A DNA stretch of 64,000 nucleotides from Agrocybe praecox (taxonomy: Eukaryota; Basidiomycota; Agaricomycetes; Agaricales; Agrocybaceae). How positions within the stretch are numbered: position 1 is the stretch's first letter; the number at the start of each line of letters is the position of its first letter. The notes beneath the pieces are model-generated. The model searched no databases. It worked only from the letters and a program-made list of their open reading frames with translations, and had not been told where the DNA came from. Below are positions 1 through 10,020 of this stretch, piece after piece. The stretch spans positions 2,046,001-2,110,000 of the forward strand of contig OZ024847.1 of the NCBI GenBank assembly GCA_964017145.1, read 5' to 3'. The position numbers and the translations under genes are program-made.

Positions 1-433
1 GTCGCATAGAAGAACCTTCTCAATAAAATCAATCTCACGTGTAGGCATCAAGAAATGTTTGAAGAGAGTGCAACCCCTCAGAATAAGCTTTTGACACGTT
101 GAAATTCGCATTTATTTGGCGACAATCCTGTATTTAACTCTTGATACAATAGAATAGGCAATTTTGTTTGATTGCCGTCGAGTAGGTACAAGATCTCGAC
201 GTTACATTGAACAAAGTGAATCTTGTCGTTAAACTCCCAAGGGAACTGTTGGAATAATCGGGGTAAATACAAGCACACCACGAAATGGTCACTTGACAGC
301 CGCAGATTATCTCGAGGAGATAATCTGCATTTCATTCTTATATTGACATTTGCCACCATCCCTTGTTTTATTATTTTATCTCCTTATTAGTTTTGTAGCT
401 ACATATCTTGTATTTAAAGTGTAGCTACGTGAA
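1..433. other. AT-rich left edge, no recognised gene
   Basis: No recognisable gene. A 93-codon open frame exists on the minus strand (78-359), but it matches nothing I know and has no visible splice partners, so I do not call it a gene. The sequence may be part of an old transposon, because an LTR start follows at 784. Confidence 0.3.
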
Positions 434-772
434 ATGCAAAGCTCGCTTGATTGCGAGGGTCCCTACTACAACCTGAGTGACCTCGAAGACCCGGTCATTT
501 TAACAGGAACATCGGTTGTTCCCGGTCAGCCCAATTGTGGAGTAAGACGTAGAATTGTGAACGTTGGCATCTCATGTTTACTGTCGCAATACGCGTCAGG
601 TACGTATGAGGTTCTCACTACAACTGGACGCATTAGCTTTGATTGCAGGGGTCATAATCAAGAGCCAGCGAACCTACAGATTCTTCAATCCGACCAACGC
701 CTTCTCGAGCATGGTCTTCGAGACATTAAGTTTCTAGACCCGGCTTCACCGAAGATGTTTCAAACATTATGA
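434..772 (+). CDS. hypothetical protein, 112 aa, next to an LTR
   Basis: An open frame of 112 codons starting with ATG at 434 and ending with TGA just before an LTR start at 784. The protein has four cysteines and no signal peptide or membrane segment that I can see. I do not recognise the family. Its stop lies about 10 bases before the TGTAATCATGG start of a family A LTR, so it could be the 3' tail of a retroelement reading frame rather than a host gene, although there is no chromodomain or integrase signature. It could also be one exon of a longer interrupted gene. The call rests only on length and on the position next to the LTR. Confidence 0.3.
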   Translation: MQSSLDCEGPYYNLSDLEDPVILTGTSVVPGQPNCGVRRRIVNVGISCLLSQYASGTYEVLTTTGRISFDCRGHNQEPANLQILQSDQRLLEHGLRDIKFLDPASPKMFQTL

Positions 773-783
773 ACATGTTGGAG

Positions 784-830
784 TGTAATCATGGTCACAT
801 GATTACGACACACACATGTGGGGAAGACAG
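784..830 (+). repeat. family A LTR, 5' end fragment
   Basis: The first 47 bases match the start of the LTR at 14360 (TGTAATCATGGTCACATGAT and onward) with one difference. The match stops at GGGGAAGACAG, about 18 bases before repeat C begins, so only the extreme 5' end of the LTR survives here. Confidence 0.75.
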
Positions 831-848
831 CAGCCATGTCCTCTAATA

Positions 849-1473
849 TCATATATCATATACTGGTAGTTACCACAGACTGTGATACATGCACACTGCT
901 ACTCTACAGACTGCCTAATCTGGAAAGACCCTTTTTTAAAGGTTTTTTGGTGCCGGAAATGCCGTAGTATGGTATATTATGGCTCTGGGGGGGTGGGCAG
1001 GGTGATATTGCAGCCCGAGCGTCTGCAAATAGTGTGTGGTAGGGCGGGATGGCTTTGGATAGGGGGCGGGCGCTGGTAAACATAACCAAACATCGCGCCA
1101 AATGCCCTCTTTGACATGCGGTTGGCTTGTTCACTGGGTTCAGGATGGATTTGAGTCGGGAAACAGCGAGCACAGGTTGTTATATATTTATACACTTTTT
1201 TAACACTGTTTGCGTGCCTCTTTGGGGACGGGACGGGGTGGATGCAGAAAAGGGAGGATGGATAATGTTCATTATTTTTATCTATTCTTAGTTCGTTCAG
1301 CTGGACAAGCGCGCTGATGTCATTGATGGAAATCTATAATTAAATATAGATTTCGGCGCTGAAAATAAATTGATGTAATAGGTCCAGACCATTTCCCGAG
1401 CGCTCATGTTAAATATAGCTGGCGAGCGCTCAAATTATAAAGCAACACGTGATAACGGCGTACCTTTCTTAAT
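849..1473. repeat. repeat C, copy 1 (625 bp)
   Basis: Almost identical to 9127-9754. By eye the only differences are one substitution near the left end and a G-run of 7 instead of 10. The repeat begins TCATATATCATATACTGG and ends GTACCTTTCTTAAT in both copies. It has no convincing reading frame. The outer ends show only a faint inverted similarity (GGTAGTTACCAC versus GGTACGCCGTTATCAC), so its class is open: a MITE, or part of an LTR variant. Confidence 0.85.
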
Positions 1474-1761
1474 ATGAATAGCTGCTTCCTTATCTCGCTT
1501 GCGCTCAGATAAGATAAAAATCTATTCTGATAGTCGCATGTGTTATTAACGAGACCTATCTAATCTAGTATGCATTATCTATTAAACACTGCCACCTTGC
1601 GAACCTCGTGTTGGTTTGTTTGAAGTCGTGTTTCAACCCTATCACTTTTTATATACTGCATTGAAATTTATTATACCCTTGCAGTCCACACTTGTTAGTT
1701 GAATAGGTTCAAGCAATCGCAAGAAATATTGTACATGAGAAAAGAATATTTATACTAAGTT
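1474..1761. other. non-coding spacer between repeat C and the KDZ gene
   Basis: AT-rich sequence with no open frame of note. It probably contains the 3' UTR of the minus-strand KDZ transposase. I see no clear terminal inverted repeat of the KDZ element here. Confidence 0.4.
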
Positions 1762-4368
1762 CTAGCTATCACTTTCATCATCAGACATGTCCACTCCATG
1801 TTCAGTGTTCATGTTGCTAGGGTTTTCTTCGCCGTCCATGTCATTCTGATCGTCGTCCTCACTATTGTCCTCGTCCTCGTCATCCTCGCTCTTATTATCC
1901 CCATTTGTGTCTGCCGATGTTACTTCAGTCAAGGGACCTGCCCAAATTTTACAAAAATGATCATCAAGAGATCGTTGGAGGGCTGATTGAGCTTTAGCGT
2001 AAGCACATAATCCTTCTTCCAAGTCCTTTTGGATATTGGTGCGGCTGGCAGCTCGCTCCTCCCACCAAGCACCCTTCCACTTGAGGAATTTGCTTACCCT
2101 TCGCATTTCTTCCCTCAGCAACAGCACCTCCTCCTTGGCTCGATTTGCTCGTGCTCTGCTCTTGGCCCACTCAGAGCGTAAAATTTCATCTGTAGCTTCA
2201 TGGATATTTCCGTCACTGGACTGTGTGAGCCAAATCCAAGACAAAGTGCGACGTGTTTCGCCAGTGCCGTCTCGGCGGTTGCGTACTTCGTTTAGCAGAG
2301 ATATTTCCGCAGTCTGGAGATGTTCCGGTTGCTCGACTTCCATTTGATCGTCCTCCAGGACTCCACGACGGCCGTGACGTTCTCTCAACTTGTTGGGATC
2401 CTGGTAAGATCGTATGTCTGCATCCTCCAGCACACGAAGAGACTCTTCCCAACTTCCCACGCCATGTAGAGCCTTGTAGGCACGCCTTGACGCCCGATAT
2501 TTCTCCGCGCTCATTCTTGCACATTTGTGCACTCTGTCTATGACTGCCTGTGATCTAGTACCATCACGCTGTCCCCTTACATTCTTGTTTTTGAATAATA
2601 CCATGCGACTCTTGATTTTCAGTATGTGACGAACGCTATCAAGAGCATCGTGGCACTGAGCTAGCCGGATTTTCTCTTCAATTTCCGCCAAACCCGGAAT
2701 GCAAATTCGCTGGCGATCCGTGGCAGGGATAAGGGATGGCAACCAAATGTCCATGTCTTCAGGGTGGTCAGATGACGGCTGAGATGCTGTTGTTCTAGAT
2801 GATTGCAAGGTCGTTCGGTACTGAAGTAGTCCAGGTATATAAATAGATGAAATTTCGTCCCATGCACGAATTCTGTTACGCAAAACATTTCGCTGTTCGG
2901 TGAGATTTCCTTCCTGTCTTGTTGTTGCGCGCGAGGTGATTCCTTTGGCAAGTCGTCGTACACGGCGTCTGAAATTTTTGTACGGTTAGCAATGGCAAGC
3001 ATCGATGAGACATGTAGACATTACTGTATTTCCTCTAAATCCAACCCCAATAAGATGAAGGCCGAAGCGCTTGTAGCATGGAGCATGACAGCACCGTCTT
3101 TCAGCATGCGCTCGTCGTCGTCCGCAAGCTCTTTCAGAATCTGTGCTTCCGAGATATCTAATTAAGTAGGTTAATAGGTTATGTCGATGTTGTTTATTAG
3201 GTACAAGAACAAACTTACTTTTGACATCAGAGTGATATGGATTGGGTGCCGTTTTAGGAAATATATCCTTCTCCCATATGGTACACATCTCTTCCCACTG
3301 TTTAGGGAGGTGGGCAGAGCTCGGCGAAGAACGCAGAGAGTCGGTTAAGCTGCGATGAGCTTCAACCTGGATGTTTCTTTCGGCCACAGCTTCCTTGTAT
3401 TTACGCATCAGGGTTTTGCCCATCCCGATATATTTTAGCCAGTTCCAGAAATTAAAATGATCATCGAGGACGTCTTGACGTGACCCCGGACCTTGAGTTT
3501 TGGTTGAATTCCCTAGGGGGTTATGACCGGACCATACTCTCTCGGGCACTTCCAAATCTGAGAGGCCGACGCCAGCGATGAAGTTAAGTGAAAACATTTG
3601 ATGATTTGATGAAGTGCCATGCATCGGCTCGTGCAGCTTCGGGATGGCAGGGACTAATTTTATATTCTCGTCGATTTTGATAATATCGGGCCAGTGTTCC
3701 TCCATACGCTCGTATAAGTGGATAAACCACTGACAAGCAATATCGTAGCTAACCAGAACCAGAGGGGTGTCAGCTGCTTTGATGGAAGACCCAAAAACGA
3801 AGTCCATATTCGCATATCTTGAATGTATAGAGTGAGATGCGTATTTTTAACAGCACTAGCCCAACGTAAACATACCTTTCCCCTTTCTGAAGATTTCCGA
3901 TTCCCGAAGGAAGAATCATTTCTGATCTTCCACAGAAGGCACCTCCAACGCCGGTGTGCCTTAGACCGTTCGAGTATTTGGACGATGCCTTGGCCAAAGC
4001 CTGCAGTCCAACGCACGTACTGATCTAAAATCAGATTAAAGCTGAGTGAGCATATCTGCTAAATTTCATTTATAAACGACTCACGTCGGCATCGTTCGCT
4101 CTGCTCAAAACGTAGCTTTCGTATGGTTCGCGGGGTAACAGGTACGCCCAGCCAATTCCAAGCCCGGTATCTTGGGAATAATTCGAAACCAACTGGTTCT
4201 TCAAGCGAAAGTTGGCATCCATACACAAAAACATTGTGTATATATACCTAACCAGTTTCACGTTAAATGTAGACACCTTCGTTAGTTAACTGAATAGACA
4301 ACGTACATCGATTCCTCGGGAGTATTTTCAAAGTCGGACGGAAGATTGACACCCCTCCTTGGCAGTAC
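1762..4368 (-). pseudogene. KDZ-family DNA transposase (CxC2-type), 5'-truncated, spliced
   Basis: Reading the minus strand, six exons join in one frame: about 4368-4307, 4247-4085, 4024-3876, 3817-3219, 3157-3025 and 2968-1762. The five introns are 56-61 bases with GT/AG ends. Splicing restores the hallmark blocks of Kyakuja-Dileera-Zisupton transposases: FLCMDANFRLKN, GWAYLLPREPYESYVLS, GERYANMDF, VSYDIACQW, a PKLHEPMHGTSSNHQ stretch, and a long helical C-terminal half ending in an acidic tail (many D/E after about 2000). The family catalyses cut-and-paste transposition in basidiomycetes and other eukaryotes. The N-terminal cysteine-rich region is absent: the frame runs straight into the end of element E at 4369, so the copy is truncated. 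I see no internal frameshift or stop in what remains, so it was probably intact until recently. Exon limits are my reading of the splice sites; the family call is secure. Confidence 0.88.
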
Positions 4369-5039
4369 TTTACACTCCCCCCCTGATTCCAATTGGAATC
4401 CATGGAATCCAGGTTAATTCCAGGGATTCCAATTGGAATCCAACCATTCCAGCTCCATTCCAGCCAAGTCATATGGATTCCAACTACATTCCTGGTCAAT
4501 TCCAACTTGATTCCAGATAGATTCCAACAACCCAATTTGGGGTGGAATGGAATGAGAATGGAATGGAAATGGAATCCAATCACATTCCATCTGGATTCCA
4601 AATAAGGTGGGACTTAATGAAATTTGACACAAGTCCATAGGAACAGATTCCACTTGGATTCCAACCATTCCAGGTACATTCCAAAAGATTTAATGTTATT
4701 TATGTTTAAAAAAACATAACATTCACCAAAAACATAAGAATCACACACAAAAAAACATATGAAAAAGCGAAATTTCATTAATTAATTAAGGAAATTCATA
4801 AGATACATGATTTGTATATACTTATATAATTATTTTTAATTAGAATAAAATTAGGGGGAGGGGATATGGAAAGGGGAGGACAGAGAGAAAAGAGGAGATG
4901 AGAAGAGAGTGGGGAGGAGATGAGAGGGGATGGGGAGAGATGAGAAGAGGGTGGGGAGGAGGAAGGGGATGGGAAAGGAGGAATAGAGGGCCCAGCCCGT
5001 CGACAGCGGCGGTGAGCGAGCAAACGGAGTGGTGAGGGT

Positions 5040-5560
5040 ACGTACCTCGTCGTCGTCCTAAACGCCCTGCCTTGCCACGTCACGCCCTTGCCCCCAACCC
5101 CGCCCCCTCGCGTTCGTCGGCTGGTTCGCTGGCGTCCGTGGTCGGTTTCGCTATGCGCGTCCGTCGTTATCGTCGTCGACGTTGTCGCCATCGTGGTTCG
5201 TGGGGTCGTTGTGGGCGTGTCGTAGGCGTTGGCGTGGTGTCGTCGCTCATGTCGTCGTCGCCGTCGCGTCGTCATTGGCGTGAGGTCGCTGTCGTGTCGT
5301 CGTCGCCCTGTCGTGGTGTCGTTAGCACCGTCGCGGGCGTTGGCGTCGTCGTTGCTGACGAGCGTGTCGTCTTGGGCGTCGTCGTCGTGTCGTCTCGCTG
5401 ACGTGTCGTCGTCGCTGGCCTCTGTCGTCGTCGTTGGCGTCACCACGTCACCGCCGTCGTTGGCGTTGGCGTTGGCGTCGTCACTGTGTCGTCGTCGGCA
5501 TCGTCGTTGGCGTCGTCATTGGGGAGTGGGGAGCGACGTGGTGGTGTGGGACAAAGTGGT
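5040..5560. repeat. imperfect CGTCGT/GTCGTC low-complexity tract
   Basis: About 500 bases dominated by GTC/CGT/GGC triplets with many interruptions, far more GC-rich than the rest of element E. It leaves long open frames in several phases on both strands, coding for runs of V, R, S, A, D and T; I take these as by-products of the triplet repeat, not as genes. Confidence 0.7.
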
Positions 5561-5686
5561 GGTGGTGGTGGGAGAGAAAGAGGTGATGTGGCAACCAAAC
5601 GGCGTTGCCATCAGTCACGTTTGAGCCGTGCCGAGACATGCCGAAAAAGGGGGTATGTATATTACACGTTTAATATATTTCTGTAA

Positions 5687-5771
5687 GCCTTCATGGCACA
5701 GCTGGTAAATCATGCACGCTCGGCGTTCTTGGGGTTGAGCGTTCGATTCCCGTTGGTGTGCTTTTTTTTTT
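5687..5771 (+). ncRNA. tRNA-like Pol III unit (A box, B box, T-run) inside element E
   Basis: TGGCACAGCTGG at 5694-5705 fits the A-box consensus TRGCNNAGYNGG at every position. CGTTCGATTCC at 5740-5750 fits the B-box consensus GGTTCGANTCC at all but one base. The spacing of 46 bases is that of an intronless tRNA gene. A run of ten T follows at 5762, a typical Pol III terminator. The acceptor, anticodon and T stems pair poorly, so I do not think it makes a working tRNA. It is more likely a tRNA-derived SINE head or a decayed tRNA captured by the transposon. Confidence 0.45.
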
Positions 5772-6156
5772 CCTATTAATAATTAAAATAAGAGCAATGG
5801 TGCCCTCAATCTAATTGGATTCCATCGTATTCCGTTGGAATGGCCTCAAACGGGTCATATCTAATGGTATATAGTGGATTTCTAGTGGATTTCGGCCAAT
5901 TTGTCTGCTATATGTTGGATTCCACTTGGATTCCACCTACATTCCGCATATTCTGTGTGGAACCAAGGTGGAATATTCCACCTGGAATGGGTAATTCAAC
6001 GGATTCCAGTTGGAATCCTGTTGGAATCCATGGTGGGTCCTCCCATACAAAATGGCAGAGAATTGTGTCATGAAATTCACTCTGGAATCCACTGGAATCC
6101 ATTTGGAATCCTGGAATGAACCTGGATTCCAATGAGAAAAGGGGGGGGAGTGTAAA

Positions 6157-8750
6157 GACCTCCAATTCATGATCAACGACAATTTTATTTCGTTCAAGAA
6201 AAGGTAGCCCTAATATCACAGGGGCACAGAGGCGAGGAGCGATGATAGCATGTAAAATTTTAGAAGACCAATTTCCATCTGTTGAGGTAACGCTGAATTT
6301 CGTATAGTGTGTTAGAGACATTTTTGAGCTCGACGAGTTTGAAATTGCGACATCTATAAGTTGAGGCTCCTTTAATTTGAATTGTTGCAATCCGAGGCGT
6401 TGAACGAGATCCGGGCGTATGAAAACCATATGTGCGCCATTATCTATCAGCCAGTGCGGACAGATTTATGCATCAAGTTCTGGTAATTGCCCAATTAAGG
6501 TGATGCATCCACAGTGGCCTTGGCCTAGTGGCCCAAATTCATGTATCAAGCCCTCTGGCTGGCTTATTGTGACTGTTTGTGACTTATCATGTGATAATCA
6601 TGTGTTTATATTTGATGGGATCAAAATCTATGCACATGACTTTTTGCTTGCCTCTATTTACATGTTTGGGCTCCACTCATATGTTTATATGGCCTCAAAT
6701 ACAAACAAATAATAAATAATGATGTCAGCAGGCAGGGGCAGGCATGGTACAAAACAAACAAGGCCTTTGAGTGATGTCACATCCAAACAACCCAATAAGG
6801 CAAGAGGACTTTGGACTTTGAGATTTTGAGATAAAGGCCTTTGATGGATGATAGATGGGACTGAGATAAGACTAGATAAAAGATAAGTCTATTTTTAGCT
6901 CGATCTATTTTTAGAACACTTTACATATTTGATTAGTTCAAGCCTAAAATGGTATAGCACACATTTTTTGATGATTTTAGAATTTATTTTTAGTTTGCTA
7001 TAAATATTTCAATCTTTTATTTTGATTTGTATCCGGCTTTCTGTGGATATTTTGTGTTTTGTGGCTGAACTGTTGATGATTATGTAATAAAAAATATTTA
7101 GCATAGCTTTTGAAATTTTCTCTACAACTTTGATTTTTGGTGGCTGTGCACCAGATCACATGATTTTCACATGACTACAGCTCTCTAGTCACTGTCAGTC
7201 ACCCTGATACATGACTTTGGGCCTTGTGGCCATTTCCGCTGTGGATGCATCACCTTAATTGGGCAACTACCAGGAACTCATGCATGATTCTGTCAGTAGT
7301 TAGTGTATCTATAAGACATTTAGTCGTCACTGGAAATTCCGAAGCAGGTCCATCAATTAGAGCCTTCCAAAAAATGTGACGTGATTGCAAAGGAACACAT
7401 ACATCTTCCTCAGACAAAGAACCATTTCCAAGAGCAGCGGAGGGCATACAACTAGCAACGTAGTCTTCAGCTTCGTCATCTGCCTCCGCCTCTGTGTCTG
7501 CATTGGTTATGGCAGCCACAGGCTTTGAGCGATTGTTGTTCGTGGTTGTAGAAGAGCCAGTGCTGTTGGAAGAATTCTTGTATGCCCGACCAGGCTTTCC
7601 AACAGCGTCCTTGCTAGCGGTAATTGTCTTATAGCCCTCCTTTGAAGGGTAACCATTCGGGCACTCCCTGAAGCCATGACTCTGATTGAATCTGCGACAC
7701 CGATAACAACCATGGAATTCCTGCAGAAGACCCCTCTCCTGTTCGGTAAGGTCAGGGCATCGATCCTCCCTTGGTACTGATTGAGACTTGTAATGATTCG
7801 ATGCATTGGCATTACGGCCGTGACTTGACAGAGCCGGACGCTTATTGTTCTTCGCATTCTCTTCAGCTATAAGCTCACGATGACGCTTACGATCGTCCTT
7901 CAAGCGTTCGTCTGCATTTCGAACAGCCTCGATCCAGTCCTTGAAGGTCGTTTTGAGATGAATTTTCTCTCGGAAGCAGTAGTTGAATAGATCACTTTCG
8001 AGACCGGCCTCGAGCTGATTGCGCAATTGAGTTTCTGTGAGGTGAGATTTGGTATTGCGGAGAACAATATTCAAGGCGCGTATTTCTTGAGAATAATCCC
8101 AAAACTTGTCGTCTTTTGACATCTGACGTTTCATGATCTGAGTCCACACGGAAGCTTCCCAATCTGAAGGCAAATAATTTAGACGCAATTCAGCCATAAA
8201 TTCCTTGTAAGAGAGTTTCAGAATGCGGTCACGATCACCCGCAATCCAATCTCTGATATGGATGTCTTTGAATCCACCAAGAATCTTCTTGACTTTGTTC
8301 GCGTCTTCAACTTCTTTAGCAATGAAGTATTCATTATGAGCATTGGATAGGTCCAAAAGGACCTTGGGCGTGACATTGCCAGGCATGAGAATTGGACATT
8401 GTTTTGTTGAAGCATGTTCGACAGTAGCGGTAGGTGTCGTTTGAGGCATCCTTGAAGCAATAGGTTTACTAAAAACCACCATTTCGAAGTTAATTGCACG
8501 AAAAGACGAATATATGCGGTTATAACCTAATATATGCGCACTTTTTCTGAGGCAATGGAGAATAATCCGAGTCTGAACTCGAATCCGAAGATATCCTTTG
8601 ATTCAAAACAGTCTGAGCGATCGACTGTGCTCTAGTTTGGGGAGCCACGGTTCCAGACGATGATGAAGGTACGGATGAGAGACTATAATTTGTTTTCAGC
8701 GAAATCTGGAGACTAATAAGACCACAAGTCAGGAAATCGTACGGAGACAA
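6157..8750 (-). pseudogene. gag: family A gypsy gag and partial protease, interrupted by MITE D
   Basis: On the minus strand the main frame starts with ATG at 8482 and runs to 7306. It encodes a Gag-like protein with a zinc knuckle at residues 259-274 (C-x2-C-x6-H-x4-C) followed by a basic, S/N-rich stretch and the start of an aspartic protease (CLID at 389-392). MITE D then intervenes. The protease resumes at 6450 with LIDNGAHMVFIRPDL and continues through VILGLPFLERN to the edge of element E at 6157. The active site reads D-N-G-A rather than the usual D-S/T-G-A. RT, RNase H and integrase are missing. A separate upstream frame (8750-8520, S-rich) may be an N-terminal leader joined by an intron (possible donor GTGCGC near 8535, acceptor TTTTTAG near 8466), which would keep the frame; this is tentative. 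The 5' LTR lies upstream at 8940. Confidence 0.8.
6451..7305. mobile_element. MITE D (855 bp) inserted in the protease active site
   Basis: Long imperfect terminal inverted repeats of about 60 bp share a perfect 20-bp core, GCCCAATTAAGGTGATGCAT, at 6489-6508 and inverted at 7245-7264. The flanks carry a 10-bp near-duplication, TATCTATCAG at 6441-6450 and TATCTATAAG at 7306-7315. Both copies encode L-I-D of the protease on the minus strand. The interior is AT-rich and has no transposase, so the element is non-autonomous. The duplication length and CAGTG-like left end suggest a hAT-type origin, but this is weak. Confidence 0.82.
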
Positions 8751-8939
8751 AATATCCCGAGAGCCAATTAAGACAATTTGAGCAGCAATTTTTGCAGCTG
8801 AGCGAATGAAGCTGAGCGATTTTGTAGTTAAGCGATGAAGACAAGATTTCGCCTATGGGCTGGCAAGAGCTTCGTTAAGACTTTTGGTACAGATATGAAA
8901 GAAAAAAATTCTTCAATCCTGAAAGTATTCAAAAAAAAG
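8751..8939 (-). other. 5' leader of the family A element
   Basis: Lies between the LTR end at 8940 and the first possible gag frame on the minus strand. It should hold the primer binding site and leader RNA; I see no clear TGG-type tRNA primer site directly after the LTR. Confidence 0.4.
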
Positions 8940-9109
8940 TGAAAACCCTGACGACAAGAGTCGTCGGGAAAACACTAGATCTACAAAAGAATCAAGTCTT
9001 AGACTCACACGGTAATGAATAAGACCAGGGTATGAATTGTAGAAACACGTATGTAAGTGATGATGATGGTTACGAATAGAAAAAGGTGAAGACCGTAACT
9101 CCTGTCTTC
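8940..9109 (-). repeat. family A 5' LTR, truncated at its U3 start
   Basis: In minus orientation this matches the LTR of the plus-strand copy (14400-14496 followed by 27060-27128) from GAAGACAGGAG to the terminal GGGTTTTCA. The first about 45 bases, beginning TGTAATCATGG in the other copy, are absent and replaced by an unrelated 17-base sequence before repeat C at 9127. Confidence 0.8.
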
Positions 9110-9126
9110 ACCTGTAGCTGTTATAG

Positions 9127-9754
9127 TCATATATCATATACTGGTAGTTACCACAGACTGTGATACATGCATACTGCTACTCTACAGACTGCCTAATCTG
9201 GAAAGACCCTTTTTTAAAGGTTTTTTGGTGCCGGAAATGCCGTAGTATGGTATATTATGGCTCTGGGGGGGGGGTGGGCAGGGTGATATTGCAGCCCGAG
9301 CGTCTGCAAATAGTGTGTGGTAGGGCGGGATGGCTTTGGATAGGGGGCGGGCGCTGGTAAACATAACCAAACATCGCGCCAAATGCCCTCTTTGACATGC
9401 GGTTGGCTTGTTCACTGGGTTCAGGATGGATTTGAGTCGGGAAACAGCGAGCACAGGTTGTTATATATTTATACACTTTTTTAACACTGTTTGCGTGCCT
9501 CTTTGGGGACGGGACGGGGTGGATGCAGAAAAGGGAGGATGGATAATGTTCATTATTTTTATCTATTCTTAGTTCGTTCAGCTGGACAAGCGCGCTGATG
9601 TCATTGATGGAAATCTATAATTAAATATAGATTTCGGCGCTGAAAATAAATTGATGTAATAGGTCCAGACCATTTCCCGAGCGCTCATGTTAAATATAGC
9701 TGGCGAGCGCTCAAATTATAAAGCAACACGTGATAACGGCGTACCTTTCTTAAT
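9127..9754. repeat. repeat C, copy 2 (628 bp)
   Basis: Near-identical partner of 849-1473, in the same orientation and 8.3 kb away. The outer flanks differ on both sides of the two copies, so the unit boundaries are real. It again lies directly beside a family A LTR fragment. Confidence 0.85.
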
Positions 9755-10020
9755 GATGCAGCACTAAATGTTAAAATAGATTGCCACGTGTGTTGTTGCT
9801 GGCGTCGTTCCTTGTTGTATCAATTACTTGTCTATACTTCAACTATACTCGACTGTTCAACGGATGTGGTTCATACACATCCCAATTTTATCTTAAATTT
9901 TCGTGACATAATTGGAGTGGATCCGAGTTCATCAACCATGTTCACCAAGTGAGCCCACCCAAACATCGATTATTGATTATCAGTCATCTACTGTACGATA
10001 TCAAACATGTAAGCTAATAT
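9755..10020. other. non-coding spacer
   Basis: No gene seen. Probably the 3' flank of the minus-strand gene that ends at 10021. Confidence 0.4.

Larger units (their letters stand above)
4369..6156. mobile_element. element E: 1.8-kb non-autonomous TIR element with TTCCAATTGGAA arrays
   Basis: The outermost bases are perfect inverted repeats: TTTACACTCCCC at 4369-4380 and GGGGAGTGTAAA at 6145-6156, both next to longer C/G runs. Inside each end (about 4384-4680 and 5811-6130) lie dense palindromic GGAATCC/TTCCAATTGGAA units, the subterminal repeats expected for transposase binding. There is no transposase gene. The middle holds an AT-rich part, an imperfect CGTCGT-rich tract and a Pol III-like unit. 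The bases outside the two ends do not match (AGTAC on the left, GACCT on the right) and the flanks belong to different transposons, so no target duplication is visible. Confidence 0.75.

Noticed and set aside
5072..5624. Long open frames rich in V, R and S on the plus strand and T, D and R on the minus strand
   Set aside because: They arise from the CGTCGT-type triplet repeat, are open in several frames and both strands, and have no protein-like composition.
5687..5760. A functional tRNA gene
   Set aside because: Promoter boxes and spacing fit, but the acceptor, anticodon and T stems do not pair well enough.
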